Positions 16,301 through 28,342 are shown, counted from the stretch's first letter. The stretch is DNA of 34,621 bases from Coriobacteriaceae bacterium AM48-5 (GCA_027669525.1 JAQEDJ010000026.1:1-34621); one strand, 5' to 3'. Numbers and translations are program-made. The notes: generated by a model not told the origin, from the sequence alone.

Positions 16301-16533
16301 CTCGAGGAAGAGCGCGGCGACGGTCGCATCCCGGGCCTCAAGAAGGGCTTTCCGGGCGAGGGCGGCAACATGGACTTCGATGCGCTGCTCGACCGCGTGG
16401 AGACCGGCATTGCCGAGCGCTGCGCGAGCTCGAGGCGGGCGACGTCGCCGCTGTCGATCCGACGTCGGCGCAGGCCGCACATGCGCGCTGCTCGTATAAC
16501 CACGAAGGAACGTTTGTAAGGAGGGACGTGTAG
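13367..16533 (+). CDS. addB: AddB/RexB-like subunit with PD-(D/E)XK nuclease, four frameshifts
   Basis: Partner of AddA in double-strand-break end processing. Restored length is 1056 residues after adding one base at about 14320, 14563, 15614 and 16426. The nuclease motif lies near residues 880-910: GGRIDRVDVD then AVVIDYKHRSG. The N-terminal helicase-like part has no GxxGxGKT loop (GRAVLLAPTFAELDL instead), so this subunit probably does not hydrolyse ATP. One cysteine is present at the usual first cluster position (AYSTCP), but the C-terminus reads HARCSYNHEGTFV and lacks the usual Cys triplet. An alanine/aspartate-rich low-complexity linker is encoded at about 15300-15400. GGAGG precedes ATG 13367. 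It ends three bases before addA. Confidence 0.75.
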
Positions 16534-16536
16534 ACC

Positions 16537-19500
16537 ATGGATCTTTCGACTTTGATGCCGCAACAGCTGCAAGTCGTCAAAACGCTCGACCGCCCGCTGT
16601 TTGTCTCGGCGGGTGCCGGCTCGGGCAAGACCTTTACCCTTACGCGCCGCATCGTCTATGCGCTCTCGCCCGAATCCGGTCCGTTTGTCGAGCATCTGGA
16701 CCAGGTGCTCGCCATTACCTTTACCAAAGACGCCGCGGCCGAGATTCGCGACCGCGTGCGCCGTGCGCTCATCGAAGAGGGCATGGACGAGGAGGCCCTG
16801 ACGGTCGACGACGCTTGGATCTCGACCATTCACGGCATGTGCTCGCGCATCCTGCGCGCGCACGCGCTGGAGCTGGGCATCGATCCCGAGTTCACGGTGC
16901 TCACCGATACCGACGAGCTTATGGATCAGGCTGTTGAGCATGTGCTGGGGCGCGCGACGTCGCCCGATGCCGCGCCCGAGCTCGCCGCTTCGCTTAAGGC
17001 CCTCTACGCCTGGTATCCCATGGCGGGCGAGGGCGGGCCGTTTGGCGCCGGTGCCACCATCAAAGGCCTGGTGCGCGAGCTGCTGGAGCTATCGACCAGC
17101 TGCCGGGCGGCATGGACGATGTGTGCGTGGCGCGCGGCCAGGCCGACACCTCGGCGCTTGCCGATGCATATCGTGTGGCGCTGGGCGCAAGCAAGGCCAC
17201 GACCGAGAAAGCGCAGGCGGCACTCGACGCCATCGACGCGTTTGAGGCGAGCGGCAAAACCATGGAGGATGCGGCGCGACTCATGATGTCGTGCAGCATG
17301 CCTCGGGCGAGCAAGGCGTTTCCTAAGGAGCAGGTGGAGCTACTCAAGGCCGAGGCAGCCGATGCGTTTATCAATATCGTGCTTGCCTGCGGCGGTCCGG
17401 CGCTCGATGCGCTGGTGGGGCTTGCCCGTGCTGTGGAGGCGGAATACCGCGCGCTCAAGGCCGGCCAGTCCGCGCTCGACAATAACGATCTGTTGCGCAT
17501 GGCATACGAGGCGCTGCGCGACTACCCGGCTATTCGAGCTGCCTATGAGGGCCGCTTTAAGATGGTCATGATCGATGAGTTCCAGGATACCGATCAGATG
17601 CAGGTCGATTTGATTCGCTATCTGACGGGCGCGGGGGAGCGCGCGCTGTGCACCGTGGGCGATGCGCAGCAGTCGATCTACCGCTTCCGTGGCGCCGAGG
17701 TTGAGGTGTTTCGCCGCCAGGAGCGCAAGGTGGGCTCCTCTGCTGCTCCCGAGACGGCTGTCGCATCCGATGCCCCCGCCGGCGAGCTCGTCAAACTCGT
17801 GCGCAACTTCCGCAGCCACGACGAGGTGCTGCGCTATGTGGCGCGCATCTTTGACGGCGACACCGGTGGTTTGATGCAGGGGTTCTTGGATCTTGAGCCG
17901 AGCGACAAACGCAAGGACAAGCTCAGGGCAAAGGCTTCGCGCCGCCAGGCGCTGTTCGTTGCCGGTGGCAGCACGCAGGAGCGAACGCAGGCGAAAGCTC
18001 GTGCGATTGCGGAGCGGTTCCAAACGCTCGTCAAAGCGGGGCAGCCCCAGGGCAGCATGGTGCTGCTGCTGGGTCGCATGACCAATGCCGACGTCTACGC
18101 ACAGGCCTTCCGCGACCAAGGGCTCGACTGCGTGATCGCAGGCGGCTCGGTCTTTGCCCAAGCCGCCGAGGTGCAGACGGTGCGCGCCCTGGTGTGCGCG
18201 CTCGCCAATCCGGCCGATACGGCGCAGGGTCTTATGCCGTTGCTGGCCTCGCCGATGTTTGCACTCGGCGCCCAGGAGTTCCTGGCGCTGGCGACCAAGC
18301 TTGACGAGCAGACGGGCGAGACGTCGCGTCGCAATATCGATGTGGGCATCATGAGCGATTCCGATGTGCCGGGTTTGCAGAACCTGCCGCTCGTGACGCG
18401 TGCCCGCGAGGTGCTGCGCTACGCGCTTCGTCGCGTGGGACGCGACTCGTTCGCCGCCATCGCGCGCGACGTGGTCAACGCCTCCGGCTGGTTCGTGCGT
18501 CTGGCGCAGCGCGGTCCCGAGGCAAGGCCATTGCCGCCAACGTGCTCAAGGCGCTCGACGCCGTGGCCGAGGCAGAGGCCGAGTTCGGCAACTCGCCGCG
18601 CTCCATTGCGCTCGCCTTCGACCGCTTCTTGGCGGGCAAGGAGGCCCCGGGCGCGCTCAACGAGGAGGGTGACGGCGCGGTACGCATCATGACCGTGCAT
18701 GCGTCCAAGGGTCTGGAGTATCCTGTCGTGGCGGTTGCCGAGTGTTTTGGCGTGCGCAAATCGTCCGGTGCGGCACAGATGGGTCGCGTCGACGGTGGGG
18801 CACAAGTCGTGGCGCTGCCGGCGCGCTTCGATGGCGTTAAGCTTGCCGACGGGACCTCGTGAAGGGCGACGACGTCAAAAAGCAGTTTGAACACGCGTTT
18901 AAGGGCAAGGGCACGTCGCTGTGGTTGCCGCCAGAGCTCATGGAGGACGTGTGCGCGACGGGCTCTCCCGCCGAGGCATTTGCCCGCCTGCGTAACGACG
19001 ACCTGCAGCTTTCGCTCGAGGAGCGGGCCCGCTTGCTCTACGTTGCCATGACGCGTGCGGGCGAGCTGGTGATCTTGGCGATGGATGCTGGCGTGAGCCG
19101 CGGCAAGGTGACGGCGCCGACCTTCGACGTCGAGACCGATCTGACCTACGACGTGCTGCGCCGTATCCTGCCGACCGACAGTCTGGACATGCCGCAGCTC
19201 GATAGCGACCGTTTGGTGTTCGACAACTCCAAGCCGGGCGATTACGAGCTCATCTCGCTGGCGGACTTTACGTTTGGTGAGCAGGCGTTTGAGGCTAACG
19301 CTTCGCTGGATGCCGAGGGCAGGCTTGTACGCGGCGATGTCGAAACAGATGCTACCGACGATTTGGCTAGTACAATCGTCCCCGGTCCTGCCGACCCCAA
19401 GCCCGATTCGTTTGAGCTTGTGTATCCCCAGGCAGTGGGCGTGCGCATGGGCATCTGTCCGTATCCGGTGCGTGACTCGTATAGCTACTCGTCAATCGCC

Positions 19501-20164
19501 GCGGCGCTGCATGCCGAGGCCGAGGACCGTGCCGCCGAGACGCGCGTGCCCATGGACGAGGCTGGCGATGATGCGGAGTCGGATGGCTCGGAGATGACGG
19601 ATGCGGACGTGGCTGCTGTCGAGCCGCCGGCAATCCCATGGCGCTGGGTTCGGCCTTCCACGCTGCCTGCCAGTGGCTCATCGAGATGGGTGCCGATGTG
19701 CTGCCCGCTGAGCGTGCCGACGCCTGGCTCGCCTGTGGCGCCTGACGCCGGAACAGCGCGAGCGCTTCGATGTCGCTCTGGATCGCTGGCTCAAGTCGTC
19801 GGTTCGTGCCGAGCTGCTCGCGTGGCCGTGCATCCGTGCCGAGGTGCCGTTCTTCTCGCTGGGCTGCGAGGACGAGGATATCGCCCGCTACGGCGCCTAT
19901 GCCGAGGGCGCCATCGATGCACTGGCCACCGACCCGGCCGATCCGTCGCGCGCACTGGTCATCGATTACAAGACGGGTGGCACGCCGGACGAGACGCCGG
20001 ACCAGCTGCTCGAGAAGCACGCCCTGCAGGCGCGCGTCTACGCCGATGTTCTGCACAAGGCGGGCTTTGAGGCCGTGACCGTCAAGTTCGTCCGCGTGGA
20101 GCAGGCGAATCCAGCCATCTTCGTCGAACCCGCCGAGCCCCAAGTAGTCATCTACAACCTTTAG
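16537..20164 (+). CDS. addA: AddA-like helicase-nuclease subunit, five frameshifts
   Basis: UvrD-like superfamily 1 helicase fused to a C-terminal PD-(D/E)XK nuclease, acting with AddB on DNA ends. Restored length is 1210 residues after adding one base near 17088, 18521, 18853, 19630 and 19736. Motifs in order: Walker A SAGAGSGKT at 24-32, ITFTKDAAAEIRDR, Walker B region MIDEFQDTDQ, GDAQQSIYRFRGAE, LVRNFRSHDE, MTVHASKGLEYPVV and LLYVAMTRAGE. The nuclease reads EGAIDALATD then LVIDYKTGG, with QARVYADVL downstream. AAGGAGGG inside the end of addB serves ATG 16537, so the two are one operon. Confidence 0.85.
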
Positions 20165-20176
20165 CCCTCGGATAAC

Positions 20177-20239
20177 TTGCGGTGGAATAGTTCCTGTTTG
20201 GGCTCCATAGACCGCTAAACAGGAACTATTTCACCGCAA
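20177..20239. repeat. Palindromic intergenic repeat, copy B
   Basis: 23-base inverted arms at 20177-20199 and 20217-20239, one G-T pair, otherwise complementary. The outer sequence matches copy A at 9106-9168. Three adjacent arm bases differ (TTC here, GGA in copy A) with the compensating change in the other arm. It lies 12 bases after addA and before dnaE. Confidence 0.8.
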
Positions 20240-20341
20240 CTGCAAGAGGAGCCGTGTTGGTTTGGCTAGGTTCGGGTGCCGTCCGTGCCGTGCGGTAGAA
20301 TCGTAACCCTAAGATCACGAACCCGCATCGGAGCTCATTAC

Positions 20342-23300
20342 ATGGCATTCGTCCATCTGCACAATCACACTGTCTTCTCCATGCTCGACGGCGCAACCCG
20401 TATCCAGGATATGGTCAATCGTGCCGTTGAGCTTGGCATGCCCGCCGTGGCCATTACCGACCACGGTTACATGTACGGCGTGCCCGACCTGGCGCTGGCC
20501 TGCGACGCCGTCAACCACAACACGCCCGAGTACAAGACATGGAGCCACGACAAGGCCTTCTTGGAAAAGGACCGCCGCGACGAGCTGGTGGAGCCCGATC
20601 CCGAGGCAAACCCGCGCGAGCATGCCCAGTATGTGAAGGACATGGCCATGTGGGACGAGAAGGGCAACATCGACGAGCTCAAGCCGCCCCTGGTCATCAA
20701 GCCCATCTTTGGCTGCGAGGTCTACTTTACGCCGGACGAGACCCTTGCTCGCGACCACAAGCCCGAGCTCTACCACATGATCCTTCTGGCCAAGGACCAG
20801 GAGGGCTACGTCAACCTGATGCAGACGGTTTCCGAGGCCGCTGTGCAGGGCTTTTACTACAAGCCGCGCGTGACGCTCGACAACCTGCGCCGCCACGCTA
20901 AGGGCATGATCTGCACCAGCGCCTGCATCGCGGGCATCATCCCCAAATACATCGACCGCGGCGACATGGAAGGCGCCATCAAGTGGGCCGAGACTTTCCG
21001 CGATACCTTTGAACCCGGCGACTTTTATATCGAGATCCAGGAACACGGCATTACCACCGACAACGGCCTGACCGACGAGCAGATGGACCGCACGCTCATC
21101 GACATCGCCAAACAGGTGGGTGTCAAGGTCATCGCCACTAACGACTTTCACTACCTGCGCCGCGAGGACGCGCCCGTGCAGGACGTCATCATGTGCATCG
21201 GTATGAACGCCAAGGTCGACGACCCCAACCGCATGCGCATGACCGGCTCGGAGTTTTACATGAAGACCGAGGAGGAGATGCGGGCGATGTTCCCGTATTG
21301 CCCCGAGGCCTGCGACAACACGCTCGAGATCGCCGACAAGTGCTACGTTGAGCTGGACTGGGACTCCATCATCCTGCCGCGCTTCCCGTTGCTCGATCCC
21401 GGCGAGACGCACGAGAGCCAGTTCCGCCGCGAGTGCGAGAAGGGCCTGCGCCAGCACTACGGTGACGACTGGGCCACGCGCGAGATCGGTGGCGTCAACA
21501 TCAAAGAGCGCTTTGAGTACGAATACAAGGTCATCTGCGACAAGGGCTTTGCCGCCTACTTTTTGATCGTCGCCGAGTACGTGCAATGGGCCAAGGACAA
21601 CGGCATCGGCGTCGGTCCCGGCCGTGGCTCGGCCGCCGGCGCTATCGTCGCCTACGCCATGAATATCACCGCGTTCGACCCGCTCGAGAACGGCCTGATG
21701 TTCGAGAGGTTCCTGTCCCCGCAGCGTACCGAGATGCCCGATATCGATATGGACTTCGACGATGAACGGCGCCTCGAGGTCGTGGAGCACGTTCGCCAGC
21801 TCTACGGCCCCGAGAAGGTCACCCACGTCATCACCTACTCGACCATCAAGGCCAAGCAGGCTATCAACGACGCCGCGCGCGTCCTGGACTACCCGGTCTA
21901 CATGGGCCAGCGCCTGTCCAAGATGGTCTCGAGCGACCCCAAGGTCAAGCTCAAGCAGGTACTCGACAAGCAACCCGGCAAAGAGGATCTGTTTAACCCT
22001 GACTTTGCCGAGGCCTATAAAAAGGACGACGACGCCCGCCGCATCATCGACACGGCGCTCTCGATCGAGGGCCTCACCCGCGGCGAGGGCGTGCACGCGT
22101 GCGCCGTTCTGATCTGCCGTGACCCCGTCAACGAGCACGTGCCCACCAAGCTCGATACCAAGGGCGGCGTCGAGATTACCCAGTACGAGGGTCATACCGT
22201 TGCCGACATGGGCCTGCTCAAGATGGACTTCTTGGGCCTGCGCACGCTGACGGTTATCTCCAAGGCCAAGGCCAACATCAAAAAGAACTTCGGCATCGAC
22301 ATCAAAGAGGAAGAGATCCCCTTTGACGATCCCGAGATCTTTAAGCTCATGGGCTCCGGCCACACCGCCGGCGTCTTCCAGGTCGAGTCCGCCGGCATGA
22401 CGGCCACGATCAAGAACATGAAGCCCACCGAGTACAAGCACGTCGTGGCATTGATCGCTCTGTATCGCCCGGGCCCGCTGGGCGCCGGCATGGTTTCGTC
22501 CTACATCAACCGTATGAACGGCAAGGAGCCGGCGGTCTCCTACGACGACCGTCTGGACGACATCCTGGGCGAAACCTACGGCACCATGGTCTATCAGGAG
22601 CAGGTTATGCTCATCTCCGTTGAGATGTGCGGCTTCTCCAAGGGCGAATCGGACTCGCGTATCCGTAAGCCCGTGGCTAAGAAAAAGATTAAGCTGCTCA
22701 CGTCGACGGTGCTCCACTGGGAGGATGGCTCGGACGAGACCACTTACGACCACTGGATGAATGGCGCTATCAAGAACAACTACACGCGCGAGGTCGCCCA
22801 GAAGATTTGGGACGATGTTCTCGAGTTCGCGTCTTACGCCTTCAACAAGTCGCACTCCGCCGGCTACGCCATCCTGGTTATGCAGACGGCGTGGCTCAAG
22901 GCGCATTATCCGCACGAGTACATGGCGGCCGTTCTGACGTCCTATACGGGCAAGACCGACAAGATCGTGCACTACGTCTCGGCGTGCCGTCACGACGGCA
23001 TCCCCGTGCTGTCGCCAGATGTCAACGAGTCCGGCACCGAGTTCACGGCTACCAAGGAAGGCGTGCGCTTTGGTCTGGCCGGCATTCGCGGCGTGGGCAC
23101 CGGCGTGGCGCAGGCGATTATCGCCGAGCGCGAGGCGGGCGGCCCGTTTAAGACACTGCACGACTTTGTCGAGCGCGTGGACTCGAGCCAGGCCAACCGT
23201 CGCGTGATCGAATCGCTGATCAAGGCAGGCGCCTTCGACTCCACGGGGTATCCGCGTCGCCAGATGATGCACTTTGTGGACAAGAACAACCCCGAGAACA

Positions 23301-24143
23301 TCATCGATGCCGCGGTGAAGCGCCAGAAGGATCGTGCGAGCGGTCAAACGTCGTTCTTCGATATGTTTGGCGACGTTGAGGGCTCGGGCTTCGAGGTGAG
23401 CGTGCCCGATCCGGATGGCCAGGAGTGGGACCGCCACCTTAAGCTGAGCCAGGAGAAAGAGGTTCTGGGCATCTATGTCTCGGACCACCCGCTGCGCCCG
23501 TTTGAGTATGCGCTAGCCAAGGCGCGCGACTTCTCGTTCTCGCAGATCGATACCGGCTACGAAGTACAGAACTACGGGCGGCACCATCAACCAGGAGATT
23601 CCCGAGGGCAAGGCGCTGTGGTGGGCCGGCATGGTCTCGAGCGTGTCCAAGCGCGTGACCAAAAACGGCGACCCCATGGGCATCGTGCAGCTCGAGGACA
23701 TGGAAGGCGAGGCCACGGTCGTGGTGTTCCCCAAGACCTATAAGGAGGCCGAGGGGTATCTGTACGGCGAGGTCGATCCCGAGACCGGTGCGCAGCTGTC
23801 CGATGCGTTTGTGCGCATTAAGGGCAAGCTCGAGCGCTCGGACCGCGGCGACCAGATCATCGCGCAGGAGATTGTGCCGCTGGAGCTTAGCGAGGAGAAA
23901 AACAAGCCCAAGGTCTTTGAGGTCATGGTGCCCAACAGCCGCTTTAGCCAGGGCAATATGGCGCGCCTGGCCACGGTGCTCACCACTAACCCGGGCGGCG
24001 ACCGCGTGGAGATCTTTATCGAGCAGGTGGACGGGCGCGTGCTGCGCGCCGAGGTACCTGCCAAGGTCAACGCGCGCTCGATTCCGCTGCTGGCAGAGGC
24101 AAAGGCCATCGTGGGTAACCAAGGCAGAGTGACGGTTATCTAA
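20342..24143 (+). CDS. dnaE: DNA polymerase III subunit alpha, one disrupted site
   Basis: The replicative polymerase subunit, about 1266 residues. Domains in order: PHP (FVHLHNHTVFSMLDG, AITDHGYMYG), the catalytic palm with GPGRGSAAGAIVAY and the aspartates in MPDIDMDFDDERR, the fingers, helix-hairpin-helix (FGLAGIRGVGTG), and a C-terminal OB fold (GMVSSVSKRVTKNGDPMG). The frame is lost near 23570 between YEVQ and GGTINQEIPEG; two missing bases or one extra base would repair it, unlike the single-base losses elsewhere. ATG 20342 is chosen because the family begins MAFVHLH; the upstream extension of the frame is not homologous. The stop overlaps the first base pairs of the hairpin element at 24142. 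Confidence 0.95.
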
Positions 24144-24255
24144 AATGATTTTTCTGGGACGGGGATTAAAAAATCATTTTGGGTGACGTGTAGCGGTAGA
24201 CCAGTTTTTCTGGGACGGGAATGATGTTTTCATCCCCGTCCCAGAAAAATCATTT
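24142..24255. repeat. Compound inverted repeat filling the dnaE-helicase gap
   Basis: Bases 24143-24166 and 24232-24255 are a perfect 24-base inverted pair (beginning AAATGATTTTTCTGGGACGG). Each end also folds alone: 24142-24153 with 24169-24180 (12 bases, loop containing GGGACGGGG), and 24205-24219 with 24235-24249 (15 bases, TTTTTCTGGGACGGG). Alternative folds are therefore mutually exclusive. Confidence 0.8.
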
Positions 24256-24278
24256 GGCATGCGAGATTGGAGGAAGTG

Positions 24279-27200
24279 ATGGCGCAGGGGACGTTTGTGC
24301 AGGCGCTTCGTAAGGAGGCGGCGCTCAGCAGCACCTTTATGAAGGGGCGTTCGCTCATGCTCAACGGCGCCGTGCTGTCGTTTGAGGACTCCGGCTCGCG
24401 CTTCTCCAAAAACGTGAACATCGAGGGCACGGTGCGTGGCTCGCGCGGCGACCTGTACAAGACACACGTGGCGCTCGATATGGACGAGCACGAGGTGATC
24501 GACTACGACTGCGATTGCCCGGCCGCCTTCCGCTATTCCGGCATGTGCAAGCACGCCGTCGCCACGGCGCTGGCGTATCTGGATGCCAGCGGCGCCGAGC
24601 CCGTCGAGGGTTTGCGCACGCCGGTCCGCACGTTTACGGCACCGCCCGCACAATCCAAACAGTCCGCACACCCCGCGCCCACCGCATCTGCGGTCAACCC
24701 CAACTTTCCCTTCCCGGCGCCCGTCCCCACGAGCCCGAGCCTTGTGGCGGCGCTTTCCGATCTTTCGGACGCGCGCATGGACGAGCTCGTGGCTATGCGT
24801 CGCAAACTCGCCGGCACCATTGATCCCGATGCGCCCAAAGCGGTGTTGGAGCCCTCACTGGTGCCGTACTACAACCCGCTGTTTGCCGATCGCTTTAACT
24901 GGGCGCTCGAGTTTCGCATTCGCTGCGGTTCGGTGTCCTACGTGGTTAGGGATATCGACGGCATGGCCGATGCCTATGTGCGCGGCGGTACGTTCTCCTA
25001 TGGCAAGAAGCTTACGTTTGTCCATGTGCCCGAGGCTTTCGATGACGTGTCGACAAAGCTGCTCGACTTTGTCGCAATGACGGTCGCCTACCTGAGCGAC
25101 ATCACGAGTTCGCGCTCGGCATCGTATGACTTTGCCCGCAGCGGTTTTGTCGCCGAGCGTCAGTTGCCGGTATCCGAACATTCCGTCGTGTCCGTGCTGG
25201 ACTTGCTGCGTGGCAGGACTATGTCCTTTGAGCCTGCTTGGTCGCGGGGGACGACGACGCATCGCTCCTACGAGGTGGCCGTCGAGCCGTCGCCGCAGGG
25301 GGAGGGCGAAGTCCCGGCTATGCGCCCGCCGCTCCTTGCCGCCAAGATTGCACCGGCGGCGGGAGGCAGCTATGACTTGCGCCTTCCGGCCGATACGTAC
25401 TGCTTTGTCGCTGGTGACGCAGCCTATCTGGTCGATACGCGCCGCGCGCGCCGTACCGACATGGCGTTTGCCCAACATGCGGCGCCGTTCCTGTCGCACT
25501 TGTTGCCCTGCCGCACGCCGGTCCATATCGCCGCCGACCAGGTGGGCGAGTTCTGCCGCATGGCACTGCCTATCTTGCGCGACTACACCGACCTGACCGC
25601 TCCCGCCGTACTTGACGCCGTGGCGCCCGAGCCGAGCTTTGCCATGGCGATCGGCGTCGACGATGGGCTCGTGACCTGCAAAATTGCGGTTACCTACGGC
25701 GACTGGTCGGCAGATCTCTTTAGCCTGGGCGCTCCGGGCAGCCCCTTCGAAGAGCGGCATCCGGGCGTGCCGCCGCGCGACGAGGTGGCAGAGTTTCGCG
25801 TTATGGACACGGCGGCCCTGTATTTCGACTTTTACGAGGGCGGCCTGGCGTTTGAGGAACGCGATGACGAGAGCCTATTCCACTTGCTGACCGAGGGCCT
25901 GTCTGCCCTGTCCGAGCTGGGCGAGGTCATGCTCAGCGATCGCCTGCGCCAGATCTCGGTGCGCCCTGCGCCCAAGCTTTCGGTGCGCGCGACCGTCAAG
26001 AGCAACCTGCTCGATGTCGAACTGGGCGCGAGCGGCCTTTCGGCCGCGGACCTTGCCATCTACCTCGACTCCTACAAGCGTCACCAAACGTTTGCGCGCC
26101 TCACGTCGGGCGATATCATTCGTCTGGACGAGGGGGCGCGCGCCGCGTTTGGCCTTGCCGAGGATCTGGGGGTCGATGCTGTCGACCTGCTCGACGGCGT
26201 GTCGCTTCCCGCGTCGAGTACCCTGTTCGTCGACAGCATGCTTGCGCGCACGCCGGCGCTTGAGGCCGATCGCGACGCTGCGTTCCGCCGTACCGTCGAG
26301 CGCCTGGACACGCTCGGCAAGATGGACTTTACGGTACCTGCCTCGCTCAAGGCCACGCTGCGTGCTACCAGGTCGACGGATACCAGTGGCTCGGCTCGCT
26401 CGAACACCTGGGCCTTGGTGGCATCTTGGCCGACGACATGGGCCTGGGCAAAACGCTGCAGATGATCGCACATATCCTGACGCGCGTGGAAGCGGGGGAC
26501 GCTAAGCCCACGCTTGTGGTGTGCCCTGCGTCCCTTGTGTACAACTGGACCGCCGAGCTGGAGCGCTTTGCGCCCTCGCTCGATGTGTGTGCCATCGTGG
26601 GCGCCAAGGCGCAGCGCCGCGTGCAGATTGCCGGCGTGGCCGAGCATAACGTGGTCGTGACGTCGTATGATCTTATGCGCCGCGATATCGATGAGTACGC
26701 CGAACAGGACTTTGCCCGCGTGGTGCTCGACGAGGCCCAGTACATTAAAAACCCGCTCACGCAGGTGGCGCGCGCCGCAAAGCGCCTGCCGGCCGGTGTC
26801 CGCTTTGCCCTGACGGGCACGCCCATCGAAAACCGCCTATCCGAGCTCTGGAGCATCTTCGACTTTTTGATGCCGGGCCTGCTTGGCACGCGCGAGTCGT
26901 TTGCCAAGCGCTTTGAGAGCCCCGTCGAGCACGCCGAGGGTGACAGCGCCGCTCGCCTGCAGGCGCTCGTGTCGCCGTTTGTGCTGCGCCGTGTCAAAGA
27001 AGACGTGGTGGCCGATCTGCCCGAAAAGATCGAGGACACCGTCGTGGCTCAGCTCACCGGCGAGCAGCGCAAGCTGTACCTGGCAAACCAGGACCGCATC
27101 GCCCAGCAGGTGCAGCATCGCGAGGCATCCGAGTTTAAGAAAGACAAGCTCAAGGTGCTCGCCGAGCTCACCAAGCTGCGCCAGATCTGCTGCGACCCGC

Positions 27201-27751
27201 GTCTACACTACGAGGATTACAAGGCGGGGAGCGCCAAGCTCGATACGTGCATGGAGCTCGTGCACGGCGCGCTCGACGGCGGTCATCGCATCCTGTTGTT
27301 CAGCCAGTTTACGGGTATGCTCGATATCATCGGTAAGCGCCTGGCCAAGGAGGATATCGGCTTTCTTAAGCTCACGGGCGCTTCGTCCAAGGAGAGCCGC
27401 GCCAAGATGGTCGCGCAGTTCCAGGCGGGCGAGGTGCCGGTCTTTTTGATTTCGCTCAAGGCGGGCGGCGTGGGCCTAAACCTGACGGCGGCCGACGTGG
27501 TCATTCACTACGACCCGTGGTGGAACGTGGCCGCACAGGACCAGGCGACCGACCGTGCGCATCGTATTGGCCAACAGCACACGGTGACCGTGTACAAGCT
27601 CATCGCCAAGGACACGATCGAGGAACGCATTATGCAGATGCAGGAGTCCAAGCGCGATTTGGTCAACAGCGTGCTCGGCGGCGACGGCATCTCCTCGGCG
27701 CTGTTTACCCGCGAGGATGTTCTGGCGCTGCTCGGCGGCGACGGGCGCTAG
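24279..27751 (+). CDS. SWIM zinc finger / Snf2-family helicase, one frameshift
   Basis: A 1157-residue SF2 ATPase of the bacterial HepA/Snf2 type. An N-terminal SWIM finger lies at about 75-98 (DCDCPAAFRYSGMCKHA, a CxC...CxH metal site). A variable middle follows, then the Snf2 motor with ILADDMGLGKTLQ (Walker A), LDEAQYIKN (DEAQ box), ALTGTPIENRLSELWSIFDF, FSQFTGMLDII, and a helicase C core ending DRAHRIGQ. One base is missing at about 26365; restored it reads TLRAYQVDGYQWLGSL. GGAGGA lies before ATG 24279. It probably remodels protein-nucleic acid complexes or acts on RNA polymerase; the target is unknown. Such proteins also occur in defence systems, but nothing nearby supports that here. 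Confidence 0.85.
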
Positions 27752-27901
27752 CCCGCTCGGGTGGGGCCGCCAGGGCGGATAGCGCACGCTGCCCCATCGT
27801 CCCCGCCCGTTATGTGTTCATTTGCAATGCCGTGGATGGTTTGTCTGCCTTTGGGCATAAGAACCATCAAGAACATTGGCACGTCAGCAAAGGAGAACAT
27901 C

Positions 27902-28264
27902 ATGGCGAAATTCTTTAAGGACCCCGACGGTAAGCTCATTGCCGCCCTTGGCAACGACGTTGCAACCCCTGCCGGTTGCACGGAACTGACCGCAAACACT
28001 GAGGACGCGGCGCACGAGAAGCACGTGCCTGTTGTCGAGACCGAGCGCGACGGTCACGTGATTCGCGCACGCGTTGGCTCGGTCGAGCACCCCAGCCTGC
28101 CCGAGCACTATATTGAGTGGATCGCCCTTGAGGCCGAGGGCCGCTTAGAGGTCCATTACCTTGAGCCCGGCATGAAGCCCGCGACGTTTTTTGCCGGCGG
28201 TTCCAAGACCGGTACCGTCTATGCCTACTGCAACCTGCACGGGCTGTGGTCCGCGACGTTCTAG
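27902..28264 (+). CDS. Desulfoferrodoxin-type superoxide reductase
   Basis: A 120-residue non-haem iron protein that reduces superoxide to peroxide in anaerobes. Site II iron ligands align as H41 (KHVP), H63 (EHP), H69 (EHYIEW), C110 and H113 (YCNLHG). The N-terminal 35 residues contain a single cysteine (C26) and no rubredoxin-type Cys4 site, so it is of the one-iron (class II-like) kind. AAAGGAGAA lies before ATG 27902. A terminator-like hairpin follows at 28311. The frame is intact. Confidence 0.9.
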   Translation: MAKFFKDPDGKLIAALGNDVATPAGCTELTANTEDAAHEKHVPVVETERDGHVIRARVGSVEHPSLPEHYIEWIALEAEGRLEVHYLEPGMKPATFFAGGSKTGTVYAYCNLHGLWSATF

Positions 28265-28310
28265 GAGCGCGCCCCCGCTCGGGGTATCATAGCTAGCATA
28301 TGCACATGCG

Positions 28311-28342
28311 AGCGCCGACTGCATCATGCGGCCGGCGCTTTT
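28311..28342 (+). terminator. Probable terminator after the superoxide reductase gene
   Basis: AGCGCCG (28311-28317) and CGGCGCT (28333-28339) with a 15-base loop, then TTTT from 28339. Its presence argues that the next gene starts downstream, at 28382 rather than at the in-frame ATG 28300. Confidence 0.55.

Noticed and set aside
20315..23488. A 1057-codon open frame on the minus strand antisense to dnaE
   Set aside because: It mirrors a GC-rich gene in the opposite frame, has no recognisable family sequence, and dnaE itself is unmistakable.
24279..27751. Snf2 helicase as part of a phage-defence island
   Set aside because: Its neighbours are dnaE, a superoxide reductase and ruvCAB; no nuclease, methylase or other defence partner is adjacent.
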